Positions 27,170 through 36,066 of a DNA stretch of 64,000 nucleotides are shown here, one piece after another. Both the position numbers and the translations under genes were made by a program. This DNA is from Gemmatimonadaceae bacterium (GTDB taxonomy: Bacteria; Gemmatimonadota; Gemmatimonadetes; Gemmatimonadales; Gemmatimonadaceae). The DNA is taken from the NCBI GenBank assembly GCA_036496605.1, contig DASXKV010000032.1, positions 124,001-188,000 on the forward strand, read 5' to 3'. A model generated the notes under the pieces. That model did no database searches and was not told the DNA's origin. It worked only from the letters and a program-made list of their open reading frames with translations. Numbering within the stretch: the first letter of the stretch is position 1; every line of letters starts with the position of its first letter.

Positions 27170-28207
27170 ATGCGGAAATTGTTGGTGTTGCTCGCCGTGC
27201 TGGCGCTCGTACATGTTGGTCTGCTCCTCGTGCATCGGAAGGGTGCTGCCGCGGCACGGACCCAGTCCGACGTAAACGTCGGCATCGTCTTCGATGTCGG
27301 CGGACGCGGCGACAAGTCGTTCAACGACGGCGCATACGTCGGCGGAATGCGTGCCGAACGCGAACTCGGAGCGCGCGTCCGATTTATCGAACCCGGCGAC
27401 GGTTCTGACAGAGAGTCGGGGCTTCGTCTGCTCGCCGCGGAAGGCATGGATCTCGTTATCGGCGTCGGCTTCATCTTCACCGACGACATAACCCAACTCG
27501 CCAAGGACTATCCGCGCACGAACTTCGCGGGCATCGACTTCGCCGTCAGCACCGATAATGCGGGTAATCCCATTCTGCCGCCGCCTAACGTGGCAGCACT
27601 CAAGTTTCGCGAGGAGCAAGGCTCCTTTCTTGTCGGTGCACTCGCCGCGCTGGACAGCAAAACGAAGAAGGTGGGCTTCGTTGGCGGCATGGACTCTCCG
27701 TTGATTCAGAAATTCGAAGTCGGCTACCGAGCCGGGGTGAAGCAGGTCTGTCCGACGTGCGCGGTGCTCGTCGGTTACGCCGGCGTAACGCCGGAGGCCT
27801 TTCGCAATCCCGGCAAGGGAAAAGAGCTCGCGCTGAGCCAGTACGGACAGGGCGCGGACATCATCTATCACGCGTCGGGATCGACAGGGCTCGGCGTGTT
27901 CGAAGCCGCACGTCAGACGGGACATCTCGCAATTGGCGTCGACGCCGATCAGTACGCCGAGGCGCCGGGATACGTACTGACATCGATGGTGAAGGGTGTC
28001 GACGAGGCAGTATTCGACGTCGTCAAGCTCGTAAAGGAGCATCGCTTCAAGGGCGGCATCTATCAGTTCGGTCTTGCCGAACACGGCGTTGGCTATGTGT
28101 ACGACGCGCAGAATCGCGCGCTCATACCCGATAGCATTCGCGCGAGAGTCGAATCGCTCAGCGCGGAGATCGTCGCCGGTCGGATCAACGTCCCGTCGAC
28201 GAGATGA
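27170..28207 (+). CDS. BMP-family ABC transporter substrate-binding protein
   Basis: A 345-residue secreted protein with an N-terminal hydrophobic signal (LLVLLAVLALVHVGLLLV), then the PnrA/Med/BMP fold: VGIVFDVGGRGDKSFND, LVIGVGFIFTDD, KVGFVGGMDSPLI, DIIYHASGSTGLGVFEAAR and AIGVDADQY. These proteins usually bind purine nucleosides. The signal has no clear lipobox, so it may be a membrane-anchored or periplasmic form. It overlaps the ATPase gene by ATGA and starts a four-gene importer operon. Confidence 0.92.
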   Translation: MRKLLVLLAVLALVHVGLLLVHRKGAAAARTQSDVNVGIVFDVGGRGDKSFNDGAYVGGMRAERELGARVRFIEPGDGSDRESGLRLLAAEGMDLVIGVGFIFTDDITQLAKDYPRTNFAGIDFAVSTDNAGNPILPPPNVAALKFREEQGSFLVGALAALDSKTKKVGFVGGMDSPLIQKFEVGYRAGVKQVCPTCAVLVGYAGVTPEAFRNPGKGKELALSQYGQGADIIYHASGSTGLGVFEAARQTGHLAIGVDADQYAEAPGYVLTSMVKGVDEAVFDVVKLVKEHRFKGGIYQFGLAEHGVGYVYDAQNRALIPDSIRARVESLSAEIVAGRINVPSTR

Positions 28208-29835
28208 CGCCGCCGTTGACTGCTCCGGCCATACGGCTCACCGACATCCAGAAATCGTTCGGCCCGGTACAGGCAAACCGGGGCGCGTCGCTCGAGGTCG
28301 CGCGGGGCGAGATCCACGCACTCGTCGGAGAGAACGGAGCCGGGAAATCGACTCTGATGCGCGTGTTGAGCGGTATGTATTCGCCAGACGCGGGTCGAAT
28401 GGAAGTGATCGACGCGGGCGGCGCGCTGCGCGACGTCACCGGTTGGAACACTGCGTCCGCCATCGCAGCCGGCGTCGGCATGGTTCATCAGCATTTCATG
28501 CTCGTGCCGACGCTCACTGTCGCCGAGAACCTAATACTCGGAGCCGAGCTGACGAAGGACGGTGTACTCCGAGTCCTGGATCGCACCCGAGCGGCGAACG
28601 CGGTAACGGAGCTCAGCCATCGGACGGGACTTCGCGTGAACGCCGAGCAACGCGTCGCCGAACTTTCCGTCGGTGAGGCGCAGCGGGTCGAGATCCTCAA
28701 GGCGCTGTATCGTGGCGCACGCACTCTCATTCTCGATGAGCCGACGGCGGTGTTGTCCCCGCCGGAGGTTGCCGAGTTGTGGCAGGTGCTCCGTCAGATG
28801 CGCGAGCGCGGCGAGACGATCGTGCTCATCACGCACAAGCTCGACGAGGTCATTCGCATCTCGGACAGCGTCACCGTTATGCGGCACGGCCGGACGATCG
28901 CGAAATTGCGCACGGCTGACACGAGTCCACAGGAAATCGCGCGCGAGATGGTCGGACGCGACGTCGTCCTGGCGACGGAGATGCGGCGCGACGCCACGCT
29001 GGCCGGCGAATCCTGGGCCGATGCAACGCCATCGGCGTCGGCCCCGGAACACGGCACCTTAGGCTCCGACACCTCGCTGCCGGCGCTCGAGGTGCGCCAG
29101 CTCGTCGTCTCGAATGCGCGGCGGCCAGCCGCGGTAGACGAAGTGAGCTTTAGCATCGCTCCCGGCGAGATCCTTGGCATCGCTGGCGTCGAGGGAAATG
29201 GACAAACGGAGTTGATCGAGGCGATCGCCGGACTACGCCGGACACGGTCGGGGTCGATTCTCCTCGATCACCTCGACATCACCGAGGCCACCGTGCGCGC
29301 ACGCGGCGACGTTGGACTCTCGCACATCCCCGAGGATCGCCACGCGCGCGGTCTTGTTCTGGATTACACGATTGCGGAAAATCTGATTCTCGGGCAGCAA
29401 CATCGATTCGCGCGCGGCGGGTACCTCAATACGCTCGATGGCGAGCGGATCGCCGACAATGCGCGAAAACAGATCACCGCGTTCGATATCAGGCCTAACG
29501 ACCCTTCGCTTCGCGCGCGCGCGTTATCGGGCGGCAATCAGCAGAAGGTCGTGGTCGCGCGGGAAATGGGTCGCGACTTCCGCGTCCTGTTGGCGGCGCA
29601 GCCGACACGCGGCGTCGACGTCGGCGCAATCGAGTTCATTCACGCGCAGCTCCGCGCGGCGCGGGCCGCGGGGAAAGCGATCCTGCTCGTATCGGCGGAT
29701 CTCTCCGAGATTCTCGCGCTCTCGGATCGCGTCGCCGTGATGTACGGCGGCCGTTTCGTCGCCCTCTTACCTCGCGCGCAAGCGAGCGAAGAGGTTCTCG
29801 GCCCTTACATGACCGGTGCGGAACGCGCTGCATGA
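28204..29835 (+). CDS. ABC transporter ATP-binding protein with two nucleotide-binding domains (nucleoside/simple sugar type)
   Basis: A 543-residue protein with two ABC domains. Domain 1 has Walker A GENGAGKSTL, signature LSVGEAQRVEIL and Walker B TLILDEPTAV. Domain 2 has a degenerate Walker A (GVEGNGQTEL), signature LSGGNQQKVVVAREM and AAQPTRGVD with Gln at the catalytic Glu place. This asymmetry is normal in the BMP/YufO and RbsA group, where one site is weak. It energises uptake by the two permeases that follow. ATGA overlap on both sides. Confidence 0.94.
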   Translation: MTPPLTAPAIRLTDIQKSFGPVQANRGASLEVARGEIHALVGENGAGKSTLMRVLSGMYSPDAGRMEVIDAGGALRDVTGWNTASAIAAGVGMVHQHFMLVPTLTVAENLILGAELTKDGVLRVLDRTRAANAVTELSHRTGLRVNAEQRVAELSVGEAQRVEILKALYRGARTLILDEPTAVLSPPEVAELWQVLRQMRERGETIVLITHKLDEVIRISDSVTVMRHGRTIAKLRTADTSPQEIAREMVGRDVVLATEMRRDATLAGESWADATPSASAPEHGTLGSDTSLPALEVRQLVVSNARRPAAVDEVSFSIAPGEILGIAGVEGNGQTELIEAIAGLRRTRSGSILLDHLDITEATVRARGDVGLSHIPEDRHARGLVLDYTIAENLILGQQHRFARGGYLNTLDGERIADNARKQITAFDIRPNDPSLRARALSGGNQQKVVVAREMGRDFRVLLAAQPTRGVDVGAIEFIHAQLRAARAAGKAILLVSADLSEILALSDRVAVMYGGRFVALLPRAQASEEVLGPYMTGAERAA

Positions 29836-30953
29836 CGACGACGTCGCCAGAATTGTCGCGCGATACCGCCGCTACCGCGGAGACGTCGGTACCGTCACGT
29901 TCTGCGTCGAAGCTGAGAATCGAAGAGGCGCTGCTCCCGTCGCTCGTCGCGCTTCTCGTTGCGGCAATTGTCGGCGATGTTCTCATCCTGATCTTCGGCC
30001 AATCGCCTGCGACGGTGTTCAAGCTGCTCCTCGAGGGCACGTGGGGTAACAGTTATGGCTTCGGCCAGGTGTTGTACAAAGCAACGACACTCACCTTCAC
30101 GGGTCTCTCGATCGCGTTCGCTTTACGTGCAGGATTGTTCAACATCGGCGCCGAGAGCCAGTTGGCGGCCGGAGGCTTCGTCGCCGCGACAATCGGGTTG
30201 TTGTTGCCGCAAGGCTTACCGTGGATCGTCACCTTACCGGTGTACATCGCCGCAGCCGCGTTAGGCGGCGGAATCGTCGGCGGAGTTGCGGGGGAGCTCA
30301 AAGCGCGGTTTGGCGCACATGAAGTGATCACGACGATCATGCTGAACTTCATCGTGCTCGCGTTGCTGAGCTATCTCACGGCGGCGCATCTCAAAGTGCC
30401 GGAGACGCTGCACACCGAGGAAGTTCGGAGTGGTGCGGTTCCGCGGCTCGCGGATTTTCTTCCATCGTTTCATGGCTCGGCGGCGAACGTCGTCCTGGTG
30501 CTCGCGGTGCTCGCCTGTCTTGGCGCGTGGTGGTATCTGTTTCATACGCGTCGCGGTTTCGAGCTGCGCGCGGTTGGGCTGCAGCCGGAAGCAGCGGAAT
30601 ACGGTGGCGTGCGTCCCGGCGCCGTGTGGACCCGCGCAATGACGATCTCCGGCGCGATCGCGGGTATCGGTGGCCTGAATTTCGTGCTTGGCTACAAGCA
30701 CTACTACGAGGAGGGTTTTGCCGGCGGCGCAGGATTCCTCGGCATCGCCGTCGCGCTCGTCGGCGGGACGCACCCGTTAGGCGTCATGCTCGCCGCACTC
30801 CTGTTCGCGACAATCTCGCAAGGCGGTCTCGCCGTGAACGCAATGGTGCCGAAGCAGTTCGTGGAGGTCCTTCAGGCTGTCGTGATCATCGCGGTCGCAG
30901 TGTCCGTTCCCGAAGTGCGCGGCCTGCTTCGCTCTCAGCGCCGTCGCGACTAA
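29832..30953 (+). CDS. ABC transporter permease (BMP/nucleoside type), first subunit
   Basis: A 373-residue membrane protein with about eight to ten spans. The family signature is in FNIGAESQLAAGGFVAATIG and GVAGELKARFGAHEVITTIM followed by LNFI, as in YufP/BmpC-like permeases; the late AVALVGGTHPLGVMLAALLF is also typical. A soluble, charged N-terminus of about 35 residues precedes the first span. The start overlaps the ATPase gene stop by ATGA; its TAA shares one base with the next ATG. Confidence 0.92.
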   Translation: MTTTSPELSRDTAATAETSVPSRSASKLRIEEALLPSLVALLVAAIVGDVLILIFGQSPATVFKLLLEGTWGNSYGFGQVLYKATTLTFTGLSIAFALRAGLFNIGAESQLAAGGFVAATIGLLLPQGLPWIVTLPVYIAAAALGGGIVGGVAGELKARFGAHEVITTIMLNFIVLALLSYLTAAHLKVPETLHTEEVRSGAVPRLADFLPSFHGSAANVVLVLAVLACLGAWWYLFHTRRGFELRAVGLQPEAAEYGGVRPGAVWTRAMTISGAIAGIGGLNFVLGYKHYYEEGFAGGAGFLGIAVALVGGTHPLGVMLAALLFATISQGGLAVNAMVPKQFVEVLQAVVIIAVAVSVPEVRGLLRSQRRRD

Positions 30954-31837
30954 TGGCGGCGCTTCTCTTTCTCGCGCAGACGCTGCGCATTGCAATCCCG
31001 TATCTCTTCGCCGCTGCCGGCGGCGTGGTCACCGAGCGAGTGGGACTCATTGGACTGACGCTCGAGGGATACATGCTCGGTGGCGCATTCGCCGCGGCCT
31101 TGGGCAGCTACTACGGGCACAGCGCCTGGCTCGGGGTGCTCGCGGGCATTGGAGGCGGCGCCGCGCTCGCGCTCCTGTATGGCGTGAGCGCGATTCGTTT
31201 CCGGGCCGACCAGGTAGTGATCGGGATCGCGATCAACCTGCTGGCGATTGGCCTCACGCGATTCTTCCTGCGACTTGCTTTCGGGAGCTCGTCGAATTCG
31301 CCACGCGTCGCGGGATTCGGCGCAGAGCAGGCGGGCAGTGGCTTTCTCGCGCTCGTCAGTAATCCCATGATCTGGCTCGGACTGCTCGCGATTCCAGTGG
31401 TAGCGTGGCTGCTGTATCGAACGCCGTTCGGGCTACGTATCCGCGCCGTAGGAGAGCATCCGGCGGCAGCAATCTCGGTGGGCGTGCCGATCACGCGCAT
31501 CCGGTACGGCGCGGTGTTGCTCTCGGGAATCCTTGCAGGGCTCGGGGGAGTTTATCTGGTGCTCGACCAGCACCAGTTCACCGACCAGATGACCGCCGGC
31601 CGTGGCTTCATCGCACTCGCCGCTACGATTTTTGGACGGTGGGACCCGATGCGGGTCGGCATCGCGTGCTTGCTATTCGCGGCCGCGGAGACGCTTCAGA
31701 TTCAACTGCAGGGAGCGCAGCTCGTGCCGTCACAGTTCGTCGAGATGATTCCTTATGTGTTGACGATCGTTGCGCTCGCGGGCGTGGTGGGCAGAGCAGT
31801 TCCGCCGGCGGCATTGGGGAAAGTGGCCGGAGAATAG
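30953..31837 (+). CDS. ABC transporter permease (BMP/nucleoside type), second subunit
   Basis: A 294-residue membrane protein with GGVVTERVGLIGLTLEGYML, FRADQVVIGIAINLLAIGLT and GLRIRAVGEHPAAAISVGV, the pattern of the YufQ-type partner permease. ATG 30953 lies in TAATG with the first permease stop, so the two are made together. An in-frame upstream extension runs inside the previous gene and is rejected. It closes the importer operon; the MFS gene follows after 72 bases on the same strand. Confidence 0.92.
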   Translation: MAALLFLAQTLRIAIPYLFAAAGGVVTERVGLIGLTLEGYMLGGAFAAALGSYYGHSAWLGVLAGIGGGAALALLYGVSAIRFRADQVVIGIAINLLAIGLTRFFLRLAFGSSSNSPRVAGFGAEQAGSGFLALVSNPMIWLGLLAIPVVAWLLYRTPFGLRIRAVGEHPAAAISVGVPITRIRYGAVLLSGILAGLGGVYLVLDQHQFTDQMTAGRGFIALAATIFGRWDPMRVGIACLLFAAAETLQIQLQGAQLVPSQFVEMIPYVLTIVALAGVVGRAVPPAALGKVAGE

Positions 31838-31909
31838 TCCTGTCAGCGTTCAGTAAGTTCGGCGCGACGCGTCTCGCGCATTCGGAAGAGGCCATCCTTA
31901 GTTCCTTGC

Positions 31910-33175
31910 ATGGGTAAGCTCGTCGTTTTGATGATCACGGCGTTCGTGGACATGGTGGGGCTGTTGATGATCATCCCCCTCCTGCCCTTCTACGCCAGAG
32001 ACCTTGGGGCCAACGGCTTGATCGTTGGCCTCCTCTTTTCTTCCTTTTCTGTAGCCCAGCTGATAACGGCGCCTGTGTGGGGCCGCTTCTCCGATCGCTA
32101 TGGCCGGCGGCCGGCACTTCTCGTTGGACTGACAGCATCCGCGATCGCCTATGTCGTGTTCGCCTACGCGAACACTCTATGGCTCCTGTTCCTATCGCGT
32201 CTCGTTCAGGGCGCCGGCGGCGGCACTGTCAGTGTCATCCAGGCCTACGTCGCCGATGCGGTGAAGCCCGAGGACCGGGCGAAGGGCTTGGGGTGGCTCT
32301 CGGCGGCGACGAACGCCGGCGTCGCGTTGGGCCCGGTGCTTGGCACAGTAACCAGCAGCCTGGGAGGAAGTGGACCTGGGCTCGCCGCAGCTGCGCTGTG
32401 TGTTCTCAATATCGCCTTTGCGTGGCATTTCCTCTCGGAGTCACGCGACATGGCGGAAGCCAAGACCGTCCCCACCACTCGGGCGCGGTCCTTCGAGGCG
32501 CTCACGCGCGTGGTGACGCATTCCAGCGAGCCGGCCTCCCGATTGATCTGGATTTACGCGATCGCAATCGGTGCCTTTCGCGGCGTGAATGCGATCCTCG
32601 CTCTCTTTCTCGCGGTGCGCTTCGGCGTGACGAAGAACACGATCGGTTACTTCTTCACGTACATCGCGCTGATTTCGGTGCTCACCCGTGCTGCGATTCT
32701 TGGCCGGGCGGTCGATCGCTACGGCGAAGCGCGGCTGTCGCGGTTCGGATCGATGTTGCTGGCCATCGGCCTCGCGGCGATTGCGTTCATGTACCCGCTC
32801 CGTGACCCGGCATCGCTGGCGCACAATCTTCACCTCTCGGTGTCATTCGTCAGGGTGCTGCCATTCTTACCGCTCGCGCTCGCGGTAGCACTGCTGCCGC
32901 TCGGTACCGCATTCACCTTCCCGTGCGTGACAGCGATGCTATCGCGCGTGACGCCAAGCAACGAACGCGGACTGTACATGGGGCTCCAGCAGACATACGG
33001 CGGAGTCGCCAACGCACTCTTCCCCGCTCTGGCTGGCCTCGCCTTCGATCGGTTCATCGAGCTGCCCTTCCTCGCCTCTGCTGCGCTGGTTGCGGGAACC
33101 ATCTACCTTGGCATCGGGCTGGAGCGAAACATCCGCCCCAAAGCGACGCCTCAGACTGCGGCGCCCGCGGCATAG
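31910..33175 (+). CDS. Major facilitator superfamily transporter (TetA/multidrug-like)
   Basis: A 421-residue protein with about twelve spans. MFS motif A appears in the loop between spans two and three as GRFSDRYGRRPALL, and motif C-like residues in GVALGPVLGTV, which mark drug:proton antiporters. The start MGKLVVLMITAFVDMVGLLM resembles TetA/BcrCFlo-type efflux proteins. The substrate is unknown. It may be read through from the nucleoside importer operon. Confidence 0.88.
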   Translation: MGKLVVLMITAFVDMVGLLMIIPLLPFYARDLGANGLIVGLLFSSFSVAQLITAPVWGRFSDRYGRRPALLVGLTASAIAYVVFAYANTLWLLFLSRLVQGAGGGTVSVIQAYVADAVKPEDRAKGLGWLSAATNAGVALGPVLGTVTSSLGGSGPGLAAAALCVLNIAFAWHFLSESRDMAEAKTVPTTRARSFEALTRVVTHSSEPASRLIWIYAIAIGAFRGVNAILALFLAVRFGVTKNTIGYFFTYIALISVLTRAAILGRAVDRYGEARLSRFGSMLLAIGLAAIAFMYPLRDPASLAHNLHLSVSFVRVLPFLPLALAVALLPLGTAFTFPCVTAMLSRVTPSNERGLYMGLQQTYGGVANALFPALAGLAFDRFIELPFLASAALVAGTIYLGIGLERNIRPKATPQTAAPAA

Positions 33176-33477
33176 GTGTAGAGCGCCGTCGAAGTGTCTA
33201 ATCCGCGTCGGACAATTCGGAGTGCCGACGCGGACGATTTGCGGATTGTGAGACCGCTCACGTTGGGCGAGGTGCGAACGCACGGCCGCCTTTGGAGATT
33301 AGTCGCATACTTCACGGTAGATTGGTTGAGCCTTTGGCTGGCGATCTCTCCACGATCACACGGGTATGAACTGTGCGCCTCGGCACGGGGGTGACCGCCA
33401 AAGCTCTTCGCTCCTCACCTTTTACGAGACACGCGCCTCGATCGTCGGGCGTGGTCCCCAGCTCCAGGAGTAAGGCC
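33176..33477. other. Intergenic region without recognised gene
   Basis: About 300 bases between two plus-strand genes. I see no convincing coding frame or RNA gene. The segment near 33300-33350 is more AT-rich than its surroundings and may hold the promoter of the protease gene. GGAG at 33466-33469 is its ribosome binding site. Confidence 0.5.
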
Positions 33478-35214
33478 ATGCACGCTCCCCGCAAACGCGG
33501 AGAGTTCGCGATCGTACTTGTTGGATTGTTCGGGCTCATGTCGGCATGCTCGAACGGCACGGAGCCGCCCAAAAAACTCTGCGATGCGTCCAATCCATTG
33601 ACGCTGAGCGTCGGAGAGGTGCAGCCCGCGATCAGCGGCGGTTGCGTTTACGTGTCCTCGAATTCATCGACCGCGGAGTACGCCCTCGTCCCGTACAATG
33701 GCGACCTGACTTTCGCGAATCTCGCGTCGGTCTCGATCACGACGTCCGGGGTAAACACCGTAACGACACAGCTCCAGTCGCGCACGCCAGGTGCCTTGGC
33801 GACGCTCAATCTGCTCGCGAATCAGAGCAGCGCATCGTTGCAGCCATCGACAGCGTTCGAGACGGGACTACGTCAAAGCGAGCGTCGTGTTTTGACGAGA
33901 CTCATCCCGGCAGCCCATGCGTGGCAGCGGAGCCACCTCACGGCGAACGGCCGTTTGCAGCCGTCGTTCTCGATTGCGACATCGCCCCCGGCGGTGGGTG
34001 ATACGATTATGCTCAACACGAACTCCGGCGACCTTGCCGCCGCGTGCACGACGGCGGTGTTCCGGCCGGGTCGTATCGCAGCGATTTCCAACACCGCGAT
34101 CGTCGTCGACGACGTCAACAATCCGGCCGGCGGCTACACTGACGCGGAGTATCAGCAGATCGCCACGCAGTTCGATACCGTGTTCACAATGGACACGACG
34201 GCGTTCGGCGCGCCCACCGACATCGATGGCAACGGCCACGTAATCCTGTTCTTCACGCGAGCCGTGAACGAGCTGACGCCGACGGGAAGTCCCGGTGGAA
34301 TCGTGGGTGGATTCTTCTACGCGCGCGATCTCTTTCCCAAGCAGGACGTCTCGGGGATCGAAGGATGTCCGAGCAGCAACTTCGCGGAGATGTTTTATCT
34401 GCTCGTTCCCGACCCGAACGGCGTGGTCAACGGGAACGATCGCACCAAGTTCGACGTCTCTCATCTCACCGTCGTGACGACGGCGCACGAATTTCAGCAT
34501 CTGATCAATGCGGCACGCCGCCTCTACGTGAACACGGCAGCAACCGACTTCGAGGAGACCTGGCTGAACGAAGGCTTGAGCCACACTGCCGAGGAGCTGC
34601 TCTTCTACAAGCAGAGCGACCATCTGGCACCCCGGATGGACGTCGACAGCCTCCAGTTCAAGACCGACACCATCAATATCAACGCGTACAATTTCGATCA
34701 GGCGCAGAATCTCGGCCGCTTCCGCCTGTACCTGGCGAAGCCATCCACCAATTCGCCGTACGCAACGAACGATTCGCTGGCAACGCGTGGAGCAACCTGG
34801 TCGTTCCTGCGATACGCGGCCGATCATCGTGGCGCCAGCGGCGACGCCGACACGTGGAAGCTGCTCGTGAACTCGACGACCACGGGATTGACGAATCTGC
34901 AGACCGTTTTCGGCAGTGGTCTTCCCTCGATCTTCCGCGACTGGGCCATCGCTACGGTGACCGACGATATCCCGGGAGTCGCAACGGAGTGGCAGCAGCC
35001 GAGCTGGAATTTCCGCTCGATGTTCAACCTGCTGTCGACGAAGAAGTATCCGCTTTCGACGGTGACGGTGGGCGACAACGCGCCGCTCACCGTGTCGCTG
35101 AACGGCGGCGGCGCCGCCTACGTGAGGTTCGGCGTACCCTCCGGCCAGGTTGGATCGCTCAAGTGGACGACGGCGTCGACCGCTGTGGTGATGTCGCTGG
35201 TGAGATTGAAGTAG
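33478..35214 (+). CDS. Secreted zinc metalloprotease lipoprotein (M30/hyicolysin-like)
   Basis: A 578-residue lipoprotein: signal ending in LMSAC, then an N-terminal domain of unknown type. A calcium-loop-like segment DIDGNGHVILFF is followed by the zinc motif HEFQHLINAARR, with a downstream glutamate in EETWLNEGLSH, as in M30-type and other gluzincin-like peptidases. It should act outside the cytoplasm, anchored to the outer membrane. ATG 33478 follows GGAG at eight bases. A G/S/T-rich C-terminal part (GDNAPLTVSLNGGGAAYVRF) looks like a pre-peptidase C-terminal beta domain, as on many secreted proteases. Confidence 0.78.
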   Translation: MHAPRKRGEFAIVLVGLFGLMSACSNGTEPPKKLCDASNPLTLSVGEVQPAISGGCVYVSSNSSTAEYALVPYNGDLTFANLASVSITTSGVNTVTTQLQSRTPGALATLNLLANQSSASLQPSTAFETGLRQSERRVLTRLIPAAHAWQRSHLTANGRLQPSFSIATSPPAVGDTIMLNTNSGDLAAACTTAVFRPGRIAAISNTAIVVDDVNNPAGGYTDAEYQQIATQFDTVFTMDTTAFGAPTDIDGNGHVILFFTRAVNELTPTGSPGGIVGGFFYARDLFPKQDVSGIEGCPSSNFAEMFYLLVPDPNGVVNGNDRTKFDVSHLTVVTTAHEFQHLINAARRLYVNTAATDFEETWLNEGLSHTAEELLFYKQSDHLAPRMDVDSLQFKTDTININAYNFDQAQNLGRFRLYLAKPSTNSPYATNDSLATRGATWSFLRYAADHRGASGDADTWKLLVNSTTTGLTNLQTVFGSGLPSIFRDWAIATVTDDIPGVATEWQQPSWNFRSMFNLLSTKKYPLSTVTVGDNAPLTVSLNGGGAAYVRFGVPSGQVGSLKWTTASTAVVMSLVRLK

Positions 35215-35232
35215 TGGCTGGTGTTTGGTGGC

Positions 35233-35325
35233 TGGTTGTTGGTGGCGGCTAGTTAGTAGTTGCTAATAATGATCGAGCCCCGCGGGCAATGCTCGCGGGG
35301 CTCTTTCCATTTTCACCAACAACCA
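35233..35325. terminator. Nested inverted repeat, probable bidirectional terminator
   Basis: Inner stem: GAGCCCCGCGGGC (35275-35287) pairs with GCTCGCGGGGCTC (35291-35303) around AAT with one G-T wobble, followed by TTTCC and ATTTT. Outer arms TGGTTGTTGGTG (35233-35244) and CACCAACAACCA (35314-35325) match perfectly over 12 bases. It sits between two convergent genes, as expected of a bidirectional terminator. The outer arms suggest that it also belongs to a repeat family (compare 47085-47183). Confidence 0.8.
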
Positions 35326-35349
35326 ATCACCAACAACTACTTACGCGCT

Positions 35350-36066
35350 TCATCCCTTGGCCGTGTCGTGCAGGCCCGGCTCACTCGCGAGCACGGCCTT
35401 CGCGATCTCGACCATCGGCACAGAGCGATCCTGACTGGTGCGCTGCAAGATGCGGTAGGCCTCCTGCTCGGACGAACCGGTGCGGCGCATCAGAATTCCC
35501 TTCGCGCGCTCGATTGTCTTGCGGTTTTCCAGTGCCTGCTTCGCAGCCTCGGCGTCCTTGCGCGCGTTCAACAACTCTTTCGCGCGAGTGGCGGCGAGTC
35601 GAATCGTCGAATCGAGTACGCGCGGCGGCGCGGGTTTCGGAAGAAAGGCAATCGCGGCGGTCGCGGTGACATCCCGGTCGCTCAGCGTGAGCGACTGATC
35701 GCCGCTGAAAAGGACCACGGCGACGCCGGGAATGTTCTGCGTTATCCGCTCCGCGGCTTCGATGCCCGAACCATCGGGCATGTGGACGTCGAGTAGCACG
35801 ACATCCGGCACGACATCTCTCGCGCTCTCGTACGCTTCGCGCCCCGTCGCCACTTCCGATACGACGGTGTGGCCGAGCGTGGCGAGAAGCTCCACGAGCA
35901 GAGATCGTGCGTTGTCGTCATCCTCGGCGATCAGGACGCGAATCTTTGCGGTTTCACTCATCTGGCGAGAATCTGTATCGGCGCTGAAACGAGCGCCAGC
36001 CTCATTACGGACGCCCTGCGGCACCGAACCCTCTTCGTTGCGCTGTGAAATCGAGTCGATGTTCAT
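35350..36066 (-). CDS. ANTAR-domain response regulator (RNA-binding antiterminator)
   Basis: A 238-residue protein: receiver at about residues 42-160 with RVLIAEDDDNAR and phosphoacceptor in VVLLDVHMPDGSG, then a coiled linker and an ANTAR domain (ENRKTIERAKGILMRRTGSSEQEAYRIL). ANTAR regulators bind paired hexaloop stems in mRNA leaders to stop termination. ATG 36066 overlaps the kinase stop by ATGA; ATG 35961 is the start that would give a bare receiver. The upstream hybrid kinase is the likely phosphodonor. No paired-hexaloop leader was found here. Confidence 0.9.
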   Translation of the reverse strand: MNIDSISQRNEEGSVPQGVRNEAGARFSADTDSRQMSETAKIRVLIAEDDDNARSLLVELLATLGHTVVSEVATGREAYESARDVVPDVVLLDVHMPDGSGIEAAERITQNIPGVAVVLFSGDQSLTLSDRDVTATAAIAFLPKPAPPRVLDSTIRLAATRAKELLNARKDAEAAKQALENRKTIERAKGILMRRTGSSEQEAYRILQRTSQDRSVPMVEIAKAVLASEPGLHDTAKG

